A DNA stretch of 37,221 nt, taken from positions 1-37,221 of the forward strand of contig JBCCHN010000043.1 in the NCBI GenBank assembly GCA_039028695.1, in the 5' to 3' direction. Positions 6,120 to 14,981 of the stretch are shown in pieces. Below the pieces are notes generated by a model. It searched no databases, was not told where the DNA came from, and was given only the letters and a program-made list of their open reading frames with translations. The DNA comes from JANQKX01 sp039028695. GTDB lineage: Bacteria; Pseudomonadota; Alphaproteobacteria; Kiloniellales; Kiloniellaceae. How positions within the stretch are numbered: the stretch's first letter is position 1; each line of letters opens with the position of its first letter. A program made the translations under genes and the position numbers.

Positions 6120-8348
6120 TCAGGAACGTTCTAGGGCATGGTCCAGTGCCTGAGACAGCATTTGCTTGCTGAAAGGCTTCCGCAAAACGGGAAAGTCGGA
6201 AACCTCGTCCTGAAGTGCCCCTGCAATCGGCTGACCCGCCATAATAACAACCTTCATATCATGATTTTGCCGCTGTAGATCGCGCGCAAGTTCAATCCCT
6301 GATTTGCCACCCGGCAGGTTAAGATCCGACAGCAGCAGGTCCACATCCACGCCTTTTTCCAAGACTCGAACCGCCATATCCCCGTCGGTGACCGGAATGA
6401 CCTCAAAACCCAAAGTCTCTAAAGCGTCCGTTGTGACTTCAAGCACATCCGAACGATCTTCAACCAGCATGACATGATGAAGAGACTTTGGCGCCACCGC
6501 GGACTTTACCTCCCCCATGACTGCAATGGTACTGGGCATATCATCACTAATGATATCATCTCTCCGACCCGCCTGTTCGGCGTCTTGCTCGGTCCCTTCG
6601 AGGGCACGGGGCAAATAAAGGGTTACTGTCGTACCATGACCCGCTTGGCTCACAATCGACACATCTCCGCCGCTCTGCTTGGCGAAACCGTATACCATGC
6701 TCAAGCCCAGCCCAGTCCCCTCGCCCCGACTTTTGGTGGTGAAAAATGGCTCAAATACTAATGGCTGAATATCCCGTTCCATGCCGGTTCCCGTATCTTG
6801 GACCGCTATGGCCACATAAAGATTTTTCAACGATCCGACCTCACCACCGTCGCTGATCTTTGTTCCCACCGAGTTGCGCAAGGTTACCGTCAATCGACCG
6901 CCCCCAGGCATGGCATCACGCGCATTAATAATCAAATTCAACAAGGCCACCTCGAGCTGGCTCGGGTCCACGTGGCATTTCCATAGGTCATCCGGCGCAT
7001 GAATACTTACAGAAATTCCCTCACCCAAGGTGCCACCCAACATTTCCAACACTAAGTTCACATGCTCAGTCGCCACCACGGCGCTCGGAAAAAGCGCTTG
7101 CTTACGAGAAAAGGAAAGCAGCCGGCTGGTCAGTTCCGCGGCCCGTTTTGCAGCCCGTTGGACAGCATCGATCCGTCGCGCATCTTCGGGCCGAGCCTGA
7201 ATCATATCCAAGTTACTCTGGATCACGGAAAGCAAATTGTTGAAATCATGGGCAATACCACCGGTCAACTTGCCGACAGCCTCCATCTTTTGTGCTTGCC
7301 GCAGTTCCTCTCGTGTGCGGTTGATATCGGTAATATCGATCGACGTCAGCAAAGTACGAGCGTAGGTTTTTTCATACCCTTCCGGGACGGTCCATCGAAC
7401 TAACATGTCCCTTTTTTGTCCCGTTGATGTGATAACCTTGGTTTCGAACTCCATCTGAGTGACACCGACGTGCATCGCCAACAAACCCTCGCGAACATTC
7501 TCCAATGCCTTTTCATTATGGGACATTGTGACCTTTTTAAGGAACTCTTGCTTATCTGAAAATCCATGAAGTTTAACGGCGGTTTTGTTGGCATCGACCG
7601 CCTTGATGAGTTTTGCACAATGCGCCACGAATTCCGGATGGGCCTTTAAATAATCGGATAGCGTCTTGCGATCTTGAATTCCCAAGTCGTTCGCCAATTT
7701 GTCCAGCGCGCTTTTCACCTGTGAGAAGTCTTCCACACGGATTGACGTGGGCGCCTCGTCGAAGAGTTCAGGGTAAAGCCGCTCCGTGCCCTGGCCGGCT
7801 GAGAAAGAATTGGCTAATCGCGATCTCTCTGCCGCAGACACTTTGACATCGGCTTTTTGTTGCCAGCGCCTGTACTCACCGGCCGCCCGTTGAGCGGCCA
7901 CCTGAAAAAACATGCGGGCCGATGGGAGATCTTGAATGGCGTTTTCACTCAATGCAATCATCCAAGCCGAGGCCTGTCCGGCCGTCCCGGGCAGCAACAT
8001 ATGCCGCGAAATCTTTGGGCCGGTGGGAGCGAGTTTTCCAAAATAGCCTTTGGCGGCCAAGTTCGTGAATTTTTGCCCCTCCCCACTCCCGCTCTGATCC
8101 CGAAAAAAATCATGAACCTCTGTTGCGATCATGAACTCCATGGGCGCCGAGCTCATTGCATCCCAGGACGCCAATAAGGAGGAAGTCGGTTTGGATGTTT
8201 CAGACAGCTCACCATCGTCCGCCAAAAAGATTGCGGCCCAGCGGCACTTCAGCCCAAAGGATAGAATTTCACAAAGAGATTGGAAAAATTCGGCACCTGA
8301 TCGAGACTCCTCGGCCAAGCGAGTCGTTGCCTCCCCAATCACAGACAT
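6120..8348 (-). CDS. Soluble hybrid histidine kinase (GAF-like, PAS-like, HisKA, HATPase, receiver)
   Basis: About 742 residues with no membrane segment. The order is a GAF-like N-terminus (about 10-190), a PAS-like region (about 215-350), HisKA with phosphoacceptor His367 in GGIAHDFNNLL, and HATPase with NLIINARDAMPGG (N box), DTGTGM (G1) and GEGTGLGLSMVYGF (G2). A C-terminal receiver has phosphoacceptor Asp675 (LLLSDLNLP) and Lys724 (LRKPF). The usual Ser/Thr switch position before the GxP-type motif is Ala704 (VVIMAGQP). Start: the frame extends to 8387, but the ATG at 8348 has GGGAG 7 nt upstream and is preferred. No partner regulator is adjacent. It lies 158 bp downstream of the TAXI receptor gene on the same strand. 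Confidence 0.9.
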   Translation of the reverse strand: MSVIGEATTRLAEESRSGAEFFQSLCEILSFGLKCRWAAIFLADDGELSETSKPTSSLLASWDAMSSAPMEFMIATEVHDFFRDQSGSGEGQKFTNLAAKGYFGKLAPTGPKISRHMLLPGTAGQASAWMIALSENAIQDLPSARMFFQVAAQRAAGEYRRWQQKADVKVSAAERSRLANSFSAGQGTERLYPELFDEAPTSIRVEDFSQVKSALDKLANDLGIQDRKTLSDYLKAHPEFVAHCAKLIKAVDANKTAVKLHGFSDKQEFLKKVTMSHNEKALENVREGLLAMHVGVTQMEFETKVITSTGQKRDMLVRWTVPEGYEKTYARTLLTSIDITDINRTREELRQAQKMEAVGKLTGGIAHDFNNLLSVIQSNLDMIQARPEDARRIDAVQRAAKRAAELTSRLLSFSRKQALFPSAVVATEHVNLVLEMLGGTLGEGISVSIHAPDDLWKCHVDPSQLEVALLNLIINARDAMPGGGRLTVTLRNSVGTKISDGGEVGSLKNLYVAIAVQDTGTGMERDIQPLVFEPFFTTKSRGEGTGLGLSMVYGFAKQSGGDVSIVSQAGHGTTVTLYLPRALEGTEQDAEQAGRRDDIISDDMPSTIAVMGEVKSAVAPKSLHHVMLVEDRSDVLEVTTDALETLGFEVIPVTDGDMAVRVLEKGVDVDLLLSDLNLPGGKSGIELARDLQRQNHDMKVVIMAGQPIAGALQDEVSDFPVLRKPFSKQMLSQALDHALERS

Positions 8349-8429
8349 ACCGCCACTCCCACAACCCGGCCGGACACTGAATTTCAAGAGTACAAAACAA
8401 TCCTACAGCGTCAAGCGTCGCTGATTTTC

Positions 8430-8457
8430 CATATACCCTTAATTGACAGTTGTTCAA
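8430..8457 (-). promoter_or_regulatory. Candidate promoter for the hybrid histidine kinase
   Basis: On the minus strand, TTGAAC (8457-8452), a 16-bp spacer and TATATG (8435-8430) lie about 80 bp upstream of the preferred kinase start. Spacing is slightly short and both boxes are imperfect. Confidence 0.3.
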
Positions 8458-8506
8458 GCCGGAGGCTGAGGACTTCAACAATAAACATTTGTCGGCATGA
8501 GCCCAC

Positions 8507-9802
8507 TCAGGTGCGCGGTGACGAGCCATCGCTCGCCTCTCGTTGGTGAAGCTGATCCATGACAAACTTAATATGAAGACGAAGATGATAGAGATATTCG
8601 CTATAGGCCAGGGGCACGTCGATCTGCCCCACTTCGACTTGAAGCGCTTCCAATCGGGTTTGCTGCTCACCTAGATCATCACCCAAGTCCGCCAGGCGGA
8701 CTTGAGTCTCGATTTCACGAAGATTTCGGTACCAGCGATATATTTTACGCCGAACCCGCCAGCGGTAAATCGGCGGCGCCACACGCATCAGAGGGATTAG
8801 AATAGTCAGAAGGGGAATGACCAAAATCCATAAACGATCAATCAGATTGGCGATCCAAAACGGTAAGTAGCGCTGTAAAAAGGGCGGCCCCGATTTGTGG
8901 AACCGCTTGGCCTCGTCACTGAGGGGAAACTCCACCCTTTCATCGGAAGGAAAATGACCCGGCTCGGTCAGGACATCGCCCTTTTCATGGACCTCTTCAG
9001 CCGCTTGCATCAGCAAGTTGACCAAGGCGGGATGCAAATCTTCCCGCGCCACGAGGGTTGCCGCCGGCGCCAAGAGCCTCACGTCGCGACTGGGAATGTT
9101 AAGCGTAAGGTCTAGAGATCCTTCCGGCAATTCAATGGGCGAAAGATGGCGCAGTTGACGAGAATAGGCCTCCGCGCGGGAAATGCCCACAAGCTCGAAC
9201 TGAGGATCGGCCAAAAGCTCCAGAACCACCGGCGAGCGCACACCGGCGACGAATAGGGCGTAGTCAACCTCGCCGTTCCGTAAGGCTTTGGCCGCCTTTT
9301 TGCCTCCGAACTGTTCGATGTTGACGTCTTTAATTTGGCCGTTGGTCTCCAGGATTTCCTTTGCCAAGGCATGGGTGCCGCTGCCCACCCCGCCGATAGC
9401 GACGGTTTTGCCGGTTAGATCCAGGCGTGTGATCGGGGCATCGCCCTTGGCTGCGAAAATCCACAAGGGCTCATGGTAGAGGCTTGCCAGGCCTACAAGT
9501 GCGGGCATTTCCTCAGGCACCCCGACGCCGCCTTGCACGAAGGCCACATCAGCAGCGCCCTTGAGCAGAAGCTCTAGGTTCTCAACCGAGCCAGAGGTTT
9601 CCATGATGTCCAGCACCACATCTTCATCGGCCAATTTGGCCGCGTAATCCGAGGCAAAGCTGTTATAGGCACCACCGGAAGACCCGCCGGCAATGCGCAC
9701 CGTATCCGGCGGTGGGGGCTCGACGAATTGAAAAGTCACGTAAAAGGCCGCCACCACCAAAAACACAATCGGCAGATAGACCTTGAAGAAGTCAGATTTC
9801 AT
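8507..9802 (-). CDS. Membrane-tethered TAXI-family receptor (TRAP-type solute-binding) with cytoplasmic coiled tail
   Basis: A 431-residue protein. An N-terminal uncleaved anchor (about 7-25, YLPIVFLVVAAFYVTF) is followed by a TAXI-type solute-binding domain (IAGGSSGGAYNSFASDYAAKL, VENLELLLKGAADVAFVQGG), residues about 35-300. A second membrane segment (RLWILVIPLLTILIPLM) follows, near 320-345. A basic and then charged, probably coiled-coil tail of about 90 residues should face the cytoplasm. TAXI proteins bind carboxylates such as glutamate. Free TAXI proteins serve TRAP transporters, but no TRAP permease gene is visible here and this one is held by two membrane segments. A sensory or scaffolding role is possible. 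It lies 86 bp after the small acidic protein gene and upstream of the hybrid kinase. Confidence 0.85.
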   Translation of the reverse strand: MKSDFFKVYLPIVFLVVAAFYVTFQFVEPPPPDTVRIAGGSSGGAYNSFASDYAAKLADEDVVLDIMETSGSVENLELLLKGAADVAFVQGGVGVPEEMPALVGLASLYHEPLWIFAAKGDAPITRLDLTGKTVAIGGVGSGTHALAKEILETNGQIKDVNIEQFGGKKAAKALRNGEVDYALFVAGVRSPVVLELLADPQFELVGISRAEAYSRQLRHLSPIELPEGSLDLTLNIPSRDVRLLAPAATLVAREDLHPALVNLLMQAAEEVHEKGDVLTEPGHFPSDERVEFPLSDEAKRFHKSGPPFLQRYLPFWIANLIDRLWILVIPLLTILIPLMRVAPPIYRWRVRRKIYRWYRNLREIETQVRLADLGDDLGEQQTRLEALQVEVGQIDVPLAYSEYLYHLRLHIKFVMDQLHQREASDGSSPRT

Positions 9803-9845
9803 GGCATCCGAGCCAACCGGCCAAGACCTTATCGGCTAAGAGAGT

Positions 9846-9879
9846 GTGGACGGAACCCAGGCGTTTGGGCTCCACCCAC
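9846..9879 (-). terminator. Strong hairpin after the small secreted protein gene, without a T tract
   Basis: A 14-bp stem (three G-T wobbles on the minus-strand transcript) closes a 6-base loop, 9 nt past the stop codon at 9889. No run of T follows, so it is not a classical intrinsic terminator. It could be a 3' stability element separating the abundant small-protein message from the TAXI gene. Confidence 0.4.
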
Positions 9880-9888
9880 GGATCGGGA

Positions 9889-10155
9889 CTATTCAGTGGC
9901 TTCTTCCACCGATTCCTTGGCGGAATCGTAAGCATCCTCCGCCTCGTCGGCGATATCGGAGCCAACTTCACTAGCCTTGTCACCCAACGCGCCAGCATCT
10001 TCCTTAAAGTTGTCGACGGCTTCTTCAACGCTCATATCTCCTGGCTCACCCTCGACCTCGCCACTGCCGGCCATAACACCGGAATGGGAACCCAAAAAAA
10101 GGCTAAGGCCGAGCACACCTGCCGCCAAGACGGCACGAAAATCCTTATTTTGCAT
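9889..10155 (-). CDS. Small secreted acidic protein of unknown function
   Basis: An 88-residue protein. Residues 1-29 form a signal peptide (FRAVLAAGVLGLSLFLG core) with a likely signal peptidase I site after GVMA. The mature part of about 58 residues is highly acidic and probably helical (SVEEAVDNFKEDAGALGDK), with no Cys. GGGAG lies 9 nt before the ATG, so translation should be good. No family was recognised; composition resembles small periplasmic stress proteins, but that is only a likeness. It follows the homocysteine methyltransferase-like gene by 36 bp and has a strong hairpin after its stop. Confidence 0.75.
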   Translation of the reverse strand: MQNKDFRAVLAAGVLGLSLFLGSHSGVMAGSGEVEGEPGDMSVEEAVDNFKEDAGALGDKASEVGSDIADEAEDAYDSAKESVEEATE

Positions 10156-10191
10156 CTCTTTTTCTCCCGTTTTGAAAAACTCGTTGGCTTC

Positions 10192-11118
10192 TTAGCGCCG
10201 GATTGCCTGCGACAAAGCCCGAATGTGATCCGGTCCCAGGCCGCAACAACCTCCAATCACCTGAACACCCAAATCCAACCACATATGGGCCTGGGCCACC
10301 AGATCGTCAGGATCGATAATATCCACAAACTGCCAGTTCGGCATAATAAAATGACCGGACTCGGGGTAGACGCCCAAAGGTCCGTCCCAATGCCCTTTGA
10401 CGATTTCCACCCCCTCAACCGTATCTGCAATGGGACTATGCATCACGGAAAGCACCCGCGGCCCCAACTGGGCCAATCCGGTAACCAAGGTCTCAAAATT
10501 CGGATCGGTATCCGCATCAAAGGTGCTCAAGGCGCTCTGCGTCGGCTTCCGCCGGCAACTGGCTCCCACCCAGATGGGGAGACCGGTGGCCTTGGCCGCT
10601 TCGAAGGCCAGTTCGCTATGCTCCCATCGCTGACACATCTCAAGGACAAGCATGTCCACACCAGCTTCCGCCAAAAGGTGGGCCTGCTCGGCCAAAGCCT
10701 CCTTCAAGGCTTCATTGTGCGACCAGGTCGATCCTTCCCGGGGCACCCATTCACAAATCGAACCGGCCACAGCGACCGGCCTATCGGCAGCACTATCCCG
10801 CGCCTCCTTCGCCAGGCGAACGGCATCCGTGTTTATCGACCGGACATGATCGCCCAATCCCGCAGGCGCCAAACTATGCCGTCCGGAAGCGAAGCTATTG
10901 ACAATGATGACATCAGCACCTGCATCGATGTAGTCGGCGTGTATGGCCCGAACCGTATCGGGGTGGGTCATCACCGCCGCACCGCTCCAAGCGGATTGGT
11001 CCATGGGAACACCGCGGCGTTCCAATTCGGTTCCCATGGCACCGTCCAAAAGGATCACCTCCCCCCGGTCCAAGCGGTCCTTCAGCCAATCCGGCTCAAA
11101 AGCCAATGGATCTTTCAT
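10192..11118 (-). CDS. Homocysteine S-methyltransferase family protein with an altered zinc site
   Basis: A 308-residue (beta/alpha)8 barrel of the Pfam S-methyl_trans family. It begins with LLDGAMGTELERRG and ends with the GGCCGLGPDHI zinc motif (Cys291, Cys292). The family transfers a methyl group from S-methylmethionine, betaine or a related donor to homocysteine in the cytoplasm. The third zinc ligand, normally Cys in a VNC motif before the YPxSG segment, appears to be His227 (SVMHSPI); YPESG is intact downstream. Another Cys (188, in VGASC) is near but at a position usually occupied by a different strand. The ATG has GAGGA about 10 nt upstream. The methyl donor cannot be told. Confidence 0.8.
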   Translation of the reverse strand: MKDPLAFEPDWLKDRLDRGEVILLDGAMGTELERRGVPMDQSAWSGAAVMTHPDTVRAIHADYIDAGADVIIVNSFASGRHSLAPAGLGDHVRSINTDAVRLAKEARDSAADRPVAVAGSICEWVPREGSTWSHNEALKEALAEQAHLLAEAGVDMLVLEMCQRWEHSELAFEAAKATGLPIWVGASCRRKPTQSALSTFDADTDPNFETLVTGLAQLGPRVLSVMHSPIADTVEGVEIVKGHWDGPLGVYPESGHFIMPNWQFVDIIDPDDLVAQAHMWLDLGVQVIGGCCGLGPDHIRALSQAIRR

Positions 11119-11196
11119 CGATTGCGTTTCCTCTCATAGCCCTCAGATAGACCACGAAAGTTTCCGGGTTAGCAAGCTTCGGCAGATCCTTCATCG

Positions 11197-13689
11197 CTAT
11201 GCGGACGACGTCGCGGGCCCGCCCGTCCCTTGACCACCCGTCTGCTGATCAGCTGCGGCTGCGGCGGCCTCGGCGATCGACTTGCCTTGCTCACTCTCGG
11301 GATCGATTTGGGGCGGCAGATCTACGGTGACCCGGCGATGGGCGAACTTAATGCCATTCTCGTGGAACGCCTGTTGCACCCGGGTATAGACCTCCTTGCG
11401 GATCATGAACTGTTCACCTGGTACCGCCATGAACTTGGCGCGTAAGATCATGGCGGAGTCTTCCATCGCCAGAACCCCTTGTGACTTCAAGGGCTCGATG
11501 AATTTGGGCCCCAAAATCTCGTCATCCATAAGCTCCTGTCCCAGGCGTTTGAAGATCTTCTTAACCTTGTTCACATCGGTGTCGTATGTAACGCGGAATT
11601 GCAGCTTCATGATCACCCAGTCCCGACTATAGTTTGTGAGATACTGGATTTCACCAAAGGGAACGGTGTGCAGAGGCCCGCGATGGTGACGCAGTACCAA
11701 TGACCGCAAATTAATGGCTTCTACGGTTCCCTTCACATCTCCGATGTCCACATATTCGCCCATGCGAAAGGCGTCATCGAGCAAGAAAAAAACCCCAGAC
11801 ACAATATCACGAACCAGGGTCTGCGCGCCAAACCCGATAGCAATGCCGATCACCCCGGCACCGGCGATCAAGGGGCCGATATCCACACCGAATGACGACA
11901 AGATAATCATCGCCGCCATAACGATCAGCGTGACCTGTAAAAACCGCTTAAGCAACGGCAAGAGCGTCATCAGGCGCGAGGCTCCCTGACCACCCCCTTC
12001 GCCGCCCAACTCTGCCTGTACCGGCATACCTCCCTCGTCCGCCAGATGGCGGTCGATGGCAGCCTTGGCAACCTCCCAACATATATAGGCGATCAAAAGC
12101 GTAAAGCCGATGTCCAAGACCGTGCGCATGATCACCGCGCCAAAGTCGCTTTGGGCAAAAGAAAAAAGAGGGATCCCCCAAATATGGGCGAAAAAGACAA
12201 TCCCGATCAGGATCAAGATAAAGCGAATGACCCGCCGCAACATGGGGTAATAGGGGCTGATTTCGGGACCAAAATCCTCATCGAACTCGGCTGTTTCGTC
12301 CACAGCCATCACCGTGGCGGGCGGCACCTCGACCGGGGCCTGCGCTGGGCCTTCGGTTGGGATTTCAGTTAGGGTTTCTTCCGGTTTTGCCTCTCTCGTT
12401 TCTGGCGTCGCATAGGGGTCAGAATCAAACAGAAGGGTCAGGAAATAGCCCGCAACCGCGTCCAGGAGCGGCACCGCAATGACGATGACGAGACTGCCGA
12501 TTCCAGCGCCGACCCATAGGTCTTCGCCGGACAGTCGGCTGAACAGAGACATGAAATAAACAAAGAGGATATAGAGAATGGCCAATCCGGACCAAGATTG
12601 GGCCAAGATCCCCCGCCAGCGGCCCACCTCGACATCTTCGTCAAAGCCACGGATGACCCGGCCCACATCCCGACGCCCGCGCCAAACCATCACGATGAGA
12701 AGGCTCACGGCCACCAGGCCAACCATCATCTGCAAGAGGTCATGCAAGCGCTGCTCCAGCCCCATGGACAGCACCAACTGACACGACAGCACACCAAAGG
12801 AAACCACGACCGAAAACCACACGGCGCAGCGATGGAAAGCGACTGCTGTATGATCATTTAAGGGCACCAGCCGAAGCTTGGCCGAGGCAGGGGCTAACAA
12901 AAGCCGGGCAACAGACTCGACCCCCAAGACAATCAAGGTAGCGCCCAAGTAGGTCATCACCGTGGCCCGGGTCAGTTCGCCGCCTTGGTAAAGCGCAAAG
13001 AAAACCACCAAAGCAACAATCAAAAAGACCGTCCGCGCAACCGCCTCGTAAAAGAAACGCAACAGAACGTAAACTGCCTTGCTTCGATAATCCGCCACCT
13101 GGCCGTCGCGAAGTTTTTCTCTGATGGACGTGGTGGCACGCCGGAATAGCCATTCCGCCGCCGCGGCAGCCACGAAGATCACCGCCAATCCCAGAAGAAA
13201 CAGCCACAGGAATCCGGGCTCATTGCCAGCGCTCAAGCGCTCCAAGGCAAAGGGTATTACAGTGGGCAGGTTTTCTAACTCCGCCATCGTCAGAACAAAA
13301 TTTTTCCGGATCTTATGTGCGCTGGCTTCCAGTTTTTGGATAAAGCCCTCGTGGTCGCTTGCCGCTTCCGCCTGTTTGCGGGACAGCTGATCCAGTTGAT
13401 AGAGGAGCAGTTCTCGAACGTCGCTATCGCTCAGGCGGGCAAGAAGATCATCCCGTTCGGTTTCGGTCAGATTACCCGCCAAGGCTTCTTTTTCAGCCTC
13501 GGTTAGACCAGATTCCGTTGCGCCATCGCCTGATCCGGAAATAACCACCTGAGCATGCAGCGAACCCGGTCCGACCAATCCGTCCAGCCCGAAAGGCGCC
13601 CAAACGAGCGCCGTCATCATGGCAAAGAGGACAAAAGCCGTTTGCGCAACAAAATTGCCGGCTCGGCGCCGACCGTTGGTCTGGTGCAT
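11197..13689 (-). CDS. Large MscS-family mechanosensitive channel
   Basis: About 830 residues. A signal-like N-terminal hydrophobic segment and a short periplasmic coiled region come first. About eleven membrane segments follow, the last forming the MscS pore helix (AGAGVIGIAIGFGAQTLV, with the Gly/Ala packing of TM3). The soluble beta domain is RMGEYVDIGDVKGTVEAINLR, and the C-terminal alpha/beta cage domain includes HTVPFGEI. It is much larger than MscS (286 residues), in the MscK/YbdG-like range. It releases solutes on osmotic downshock. A GTG at 13713 is in frame, but the ATG at 13689 has GGGAGGGAG just upstream and is preferred. It follows cheZ on the same strand after a 241-bp gap, probably with its own promoter. 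Confidence 0.9.
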   Translation of the reverse strand: MHQTNGRRRAGNFVAQTAFVLFAMMTALVWAPFGLDGLVGPGSLHAQVVISGSGDGATESGLTEAEKEALAGNLTETERDDLLARLSDSDVRELLLYQLDQLSRKQAEAASDHEGFIQKLEASAHKIRKNFVLTMAELENLPTVIPFALERLSAGNEPGFLWLFLLGLAVIFVAAAAAEWLFRRATTSIREKLRDGQVADYRSKAVYVLLRFFYEAVARTVFLIVALVVFFALYQGGELTRATVMTYLGATLIVLGVESVARLLLAPASAKLRLVPLNDHTAVAFHRCAVWFSVVVSFGVLSCQLVLSMGLEQRLHDLLQMMVGLVAVSLLIVMVWRGRRDVGRVIRGFDEDVEVGRWRGILAQSWSGLAILYILFVYFMSLFSRLSGEDLWVGAGIGSLVIVIAVPLLDAVAGYFLTLLFDSDPYATPETREAKPEETLTEIPTEGPAQAPVEVPPATVMAVDETAEFDEDFGPEISPYYPMLRRVIRFILILIGIVFFAHIWGIPLFSFAQSDFGAVIMRTVLDIGFTLLIAYICWEVAKAAIDRHLADEGGMPVQAELGGEGGGQGASRLMTLLPLLKRFLQVTLIVMAAMIILSSFGVDIGPLIAGAGVIGIAIGFGAQTLVRDIVSGVFFLLDDAFRMGEYVDIGDVKGTVEAINLRSLVLRHHRGPLHTVPFGEIQYLTNYSRDWVIMKLQFRVTYDTDVNKVKKIFKRLGQELMDDEILGPKFIEPLKSQGVLAMEDSAMILRAKFMAVPGEQFMIRKEVYTRVQQAFHENGIKFAHRRVTVDLPPQIDPESEQGKSIAEAAAAAADQQTGGQGTGGPATSSA

Positions 13690-13930
13690 AGGCTCCCTCC
13701 CCCCTTCGCGCACTTTTAACTGCTACACGAAATTAAGTGCTGCCCGAAGGCCTCGCCGATCGCCTGTCACGGCTGACCGGAAATTATCACTTACTATACG
13801 CGGGGGCAGCTCTGGAGGCAAAAAATCCCAACAGAGCCGCAAATCAGATCACACACCCATCATTTATGACAGGATGGGAGGCGTCAGTGGGACCCTAGCT
13901 GAGGGATGCGCCTAGGAATTGGCGACAAAA

Positions 13931-14704
13931 TCAATCGAAAAGGGCATCGATCTCGTCTTGGGTGATCCCAGCATTTTCCAACTGCGGCCCATTCATCAGG
14001 CTTTCCGGGTCAGCGGCACCCCCTTCCGACTCAACCGGCAAATCGGCGAAGGCCTCGGCACCCCAGATCGAGATCATGGCCAGAATTCGATCTTCGATAA
14101 AGCGAATGGTTTTTACAACCTTGGTCACCCTTTGACCGGTGATATCCTGAAAATTACTGGCTTCAAGTATGGAGATCACATGCTCGGCCACCCGGTCCGC
14201 CATCAAAGTCACTTCCTCGTCGTCATGATGGCTGGCGGCAATCTTGTGGATTTCCTTTTCGATGTTTTCGTTGGCTTCCAGGATCTGATTGGTTGCCGAT
14301 TCCGTTGCCGCCACGATGGCGTCGAGTTCGCTTGACGCAGCGTCAATCCGGTCGTCTTCGGCATAGGGGTGCTTTATGGCGGCAATTTCGGATTTGGCCC
14401 GTGCGATGACCCGCACCATTTGCGCGATTTCCAAGCGCACATCCTTGGCGTTTTCCTCCTCTGCACTCAACTTTTTGCTTTTTTCATCAGCTGAAAAATC
14501 GCTTTTTAGGTGCTGAATTTCCGAGCGTAAACCACTGATAGCTTCCATGAGGTCGGCGGTGCTAACGCCAGAGGGATCAAATCCCATCTGAAGTGCGTTC
14601 TGCATTCCCGGGGACAAACTCTGGTCACCTTTTCTCATCGGCGCCAATGCTTGCTTTTTGTCGCGCATCTTGGCTTGCCGTTCTGCAGTAAATTCTCGTG
14701 TCAT
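13931..14704 (-). CDS. cheZ: Chemotaxis protein phosphatase CheZ
   Basis: A 257-residue CheZ that dephosphorylates CheY-P in the cytoplasm. The catalytic motif is FQDITGQRVTKV, with Asp187 and Gln191 spaced exactly as Asp143 and Gln147 of E. coli CheZ. A long helical hairpin lies between about 85 and 215. The last residues, ITQDEIDALFD, form the amphipathic CheY-binding peptide typical of the family, joined by a linker rich in Glu, Gly and Pro. AGGA lies 8-9 nt before the ATG. No other chemotaxis gene is in the window, so it stands alone here. A CtrA-type box lies 177 bp upstream of the start codon. Confidence 0.92.
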   Translation of the reverse strand: MTREFTAERQAKMRDKKQALAPMRKGDQSLSPGMQNALQMGFDPSGVSTADLMEAISGLRSEIQHLKSDFSADEKSKKLSAEEENAKDVRLEIAQMVRVIARAKSEIAAIKHPYAEDDRIDAASSELDAIVAATESATNQILEANENIEKEIHKIAASHHDDEEVTLMADRVAEHVISILEASNFQDITGQRVTKVVKTIRFIEDRILAMISIWGAEAFADLPVESEGGAADPESLMNGPQLENAGITQDEIDALFD

Positions 14705-14880
14705 GGCCCCGTCCTCGTTGTCGGCCCAGGCAAAAATCTCTCGATAGGCCAGTCAAATTCTCGAATAGCCATACTAGGCAGAAGCGGTTTAATTTTTGGT
14801 ATGCAGCGTAAATTCCCGCAGGAAAAAGCCATAAAACCAACGAAAGACGCATAACCACTAACCTAGTCAAAACGTTCAAA

Positions 14881-14896
14881 TTAACCGCAAATTAAC
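14881..14896. promoter_or_regulatory. Perfect CtrA-type binding site TTAA-N7-TTAAC
   Basis: TTAA (14881-14884), seven bases, then TTAAC (14892-14896) exactly match the alphaproteobacterial CtrA consensus. The site lies between divergent cheZ (start 14704) and the methyltransferase (start 14982). CtrA commonly controls motility genes, so cheZ is the likelier target; the site is also 86 bp upstream of the methyltransferase. Confidence 0.65.
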
Positions 14897-14981
14897 AACA
14901 ACTTTACGCCTTTTGTATAAAATCACGACTGGCTGAGTAGCACTTCCTGCTTGTCCGGCCGCTGAAAACAGTACCAAAGAG

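Noticed and set aside
5925..6134. 69-codon plus-strand ORF
   Set aside because: No ribosome site, no recognisable domain, and it overlaps the end of the histidine kinase gene.
9846..9879. Classical intrinsic terminator
   Set aside because: The stem is strong but no T run follows; it is recorded only as a terminator-like hairpin at reduced confidence.
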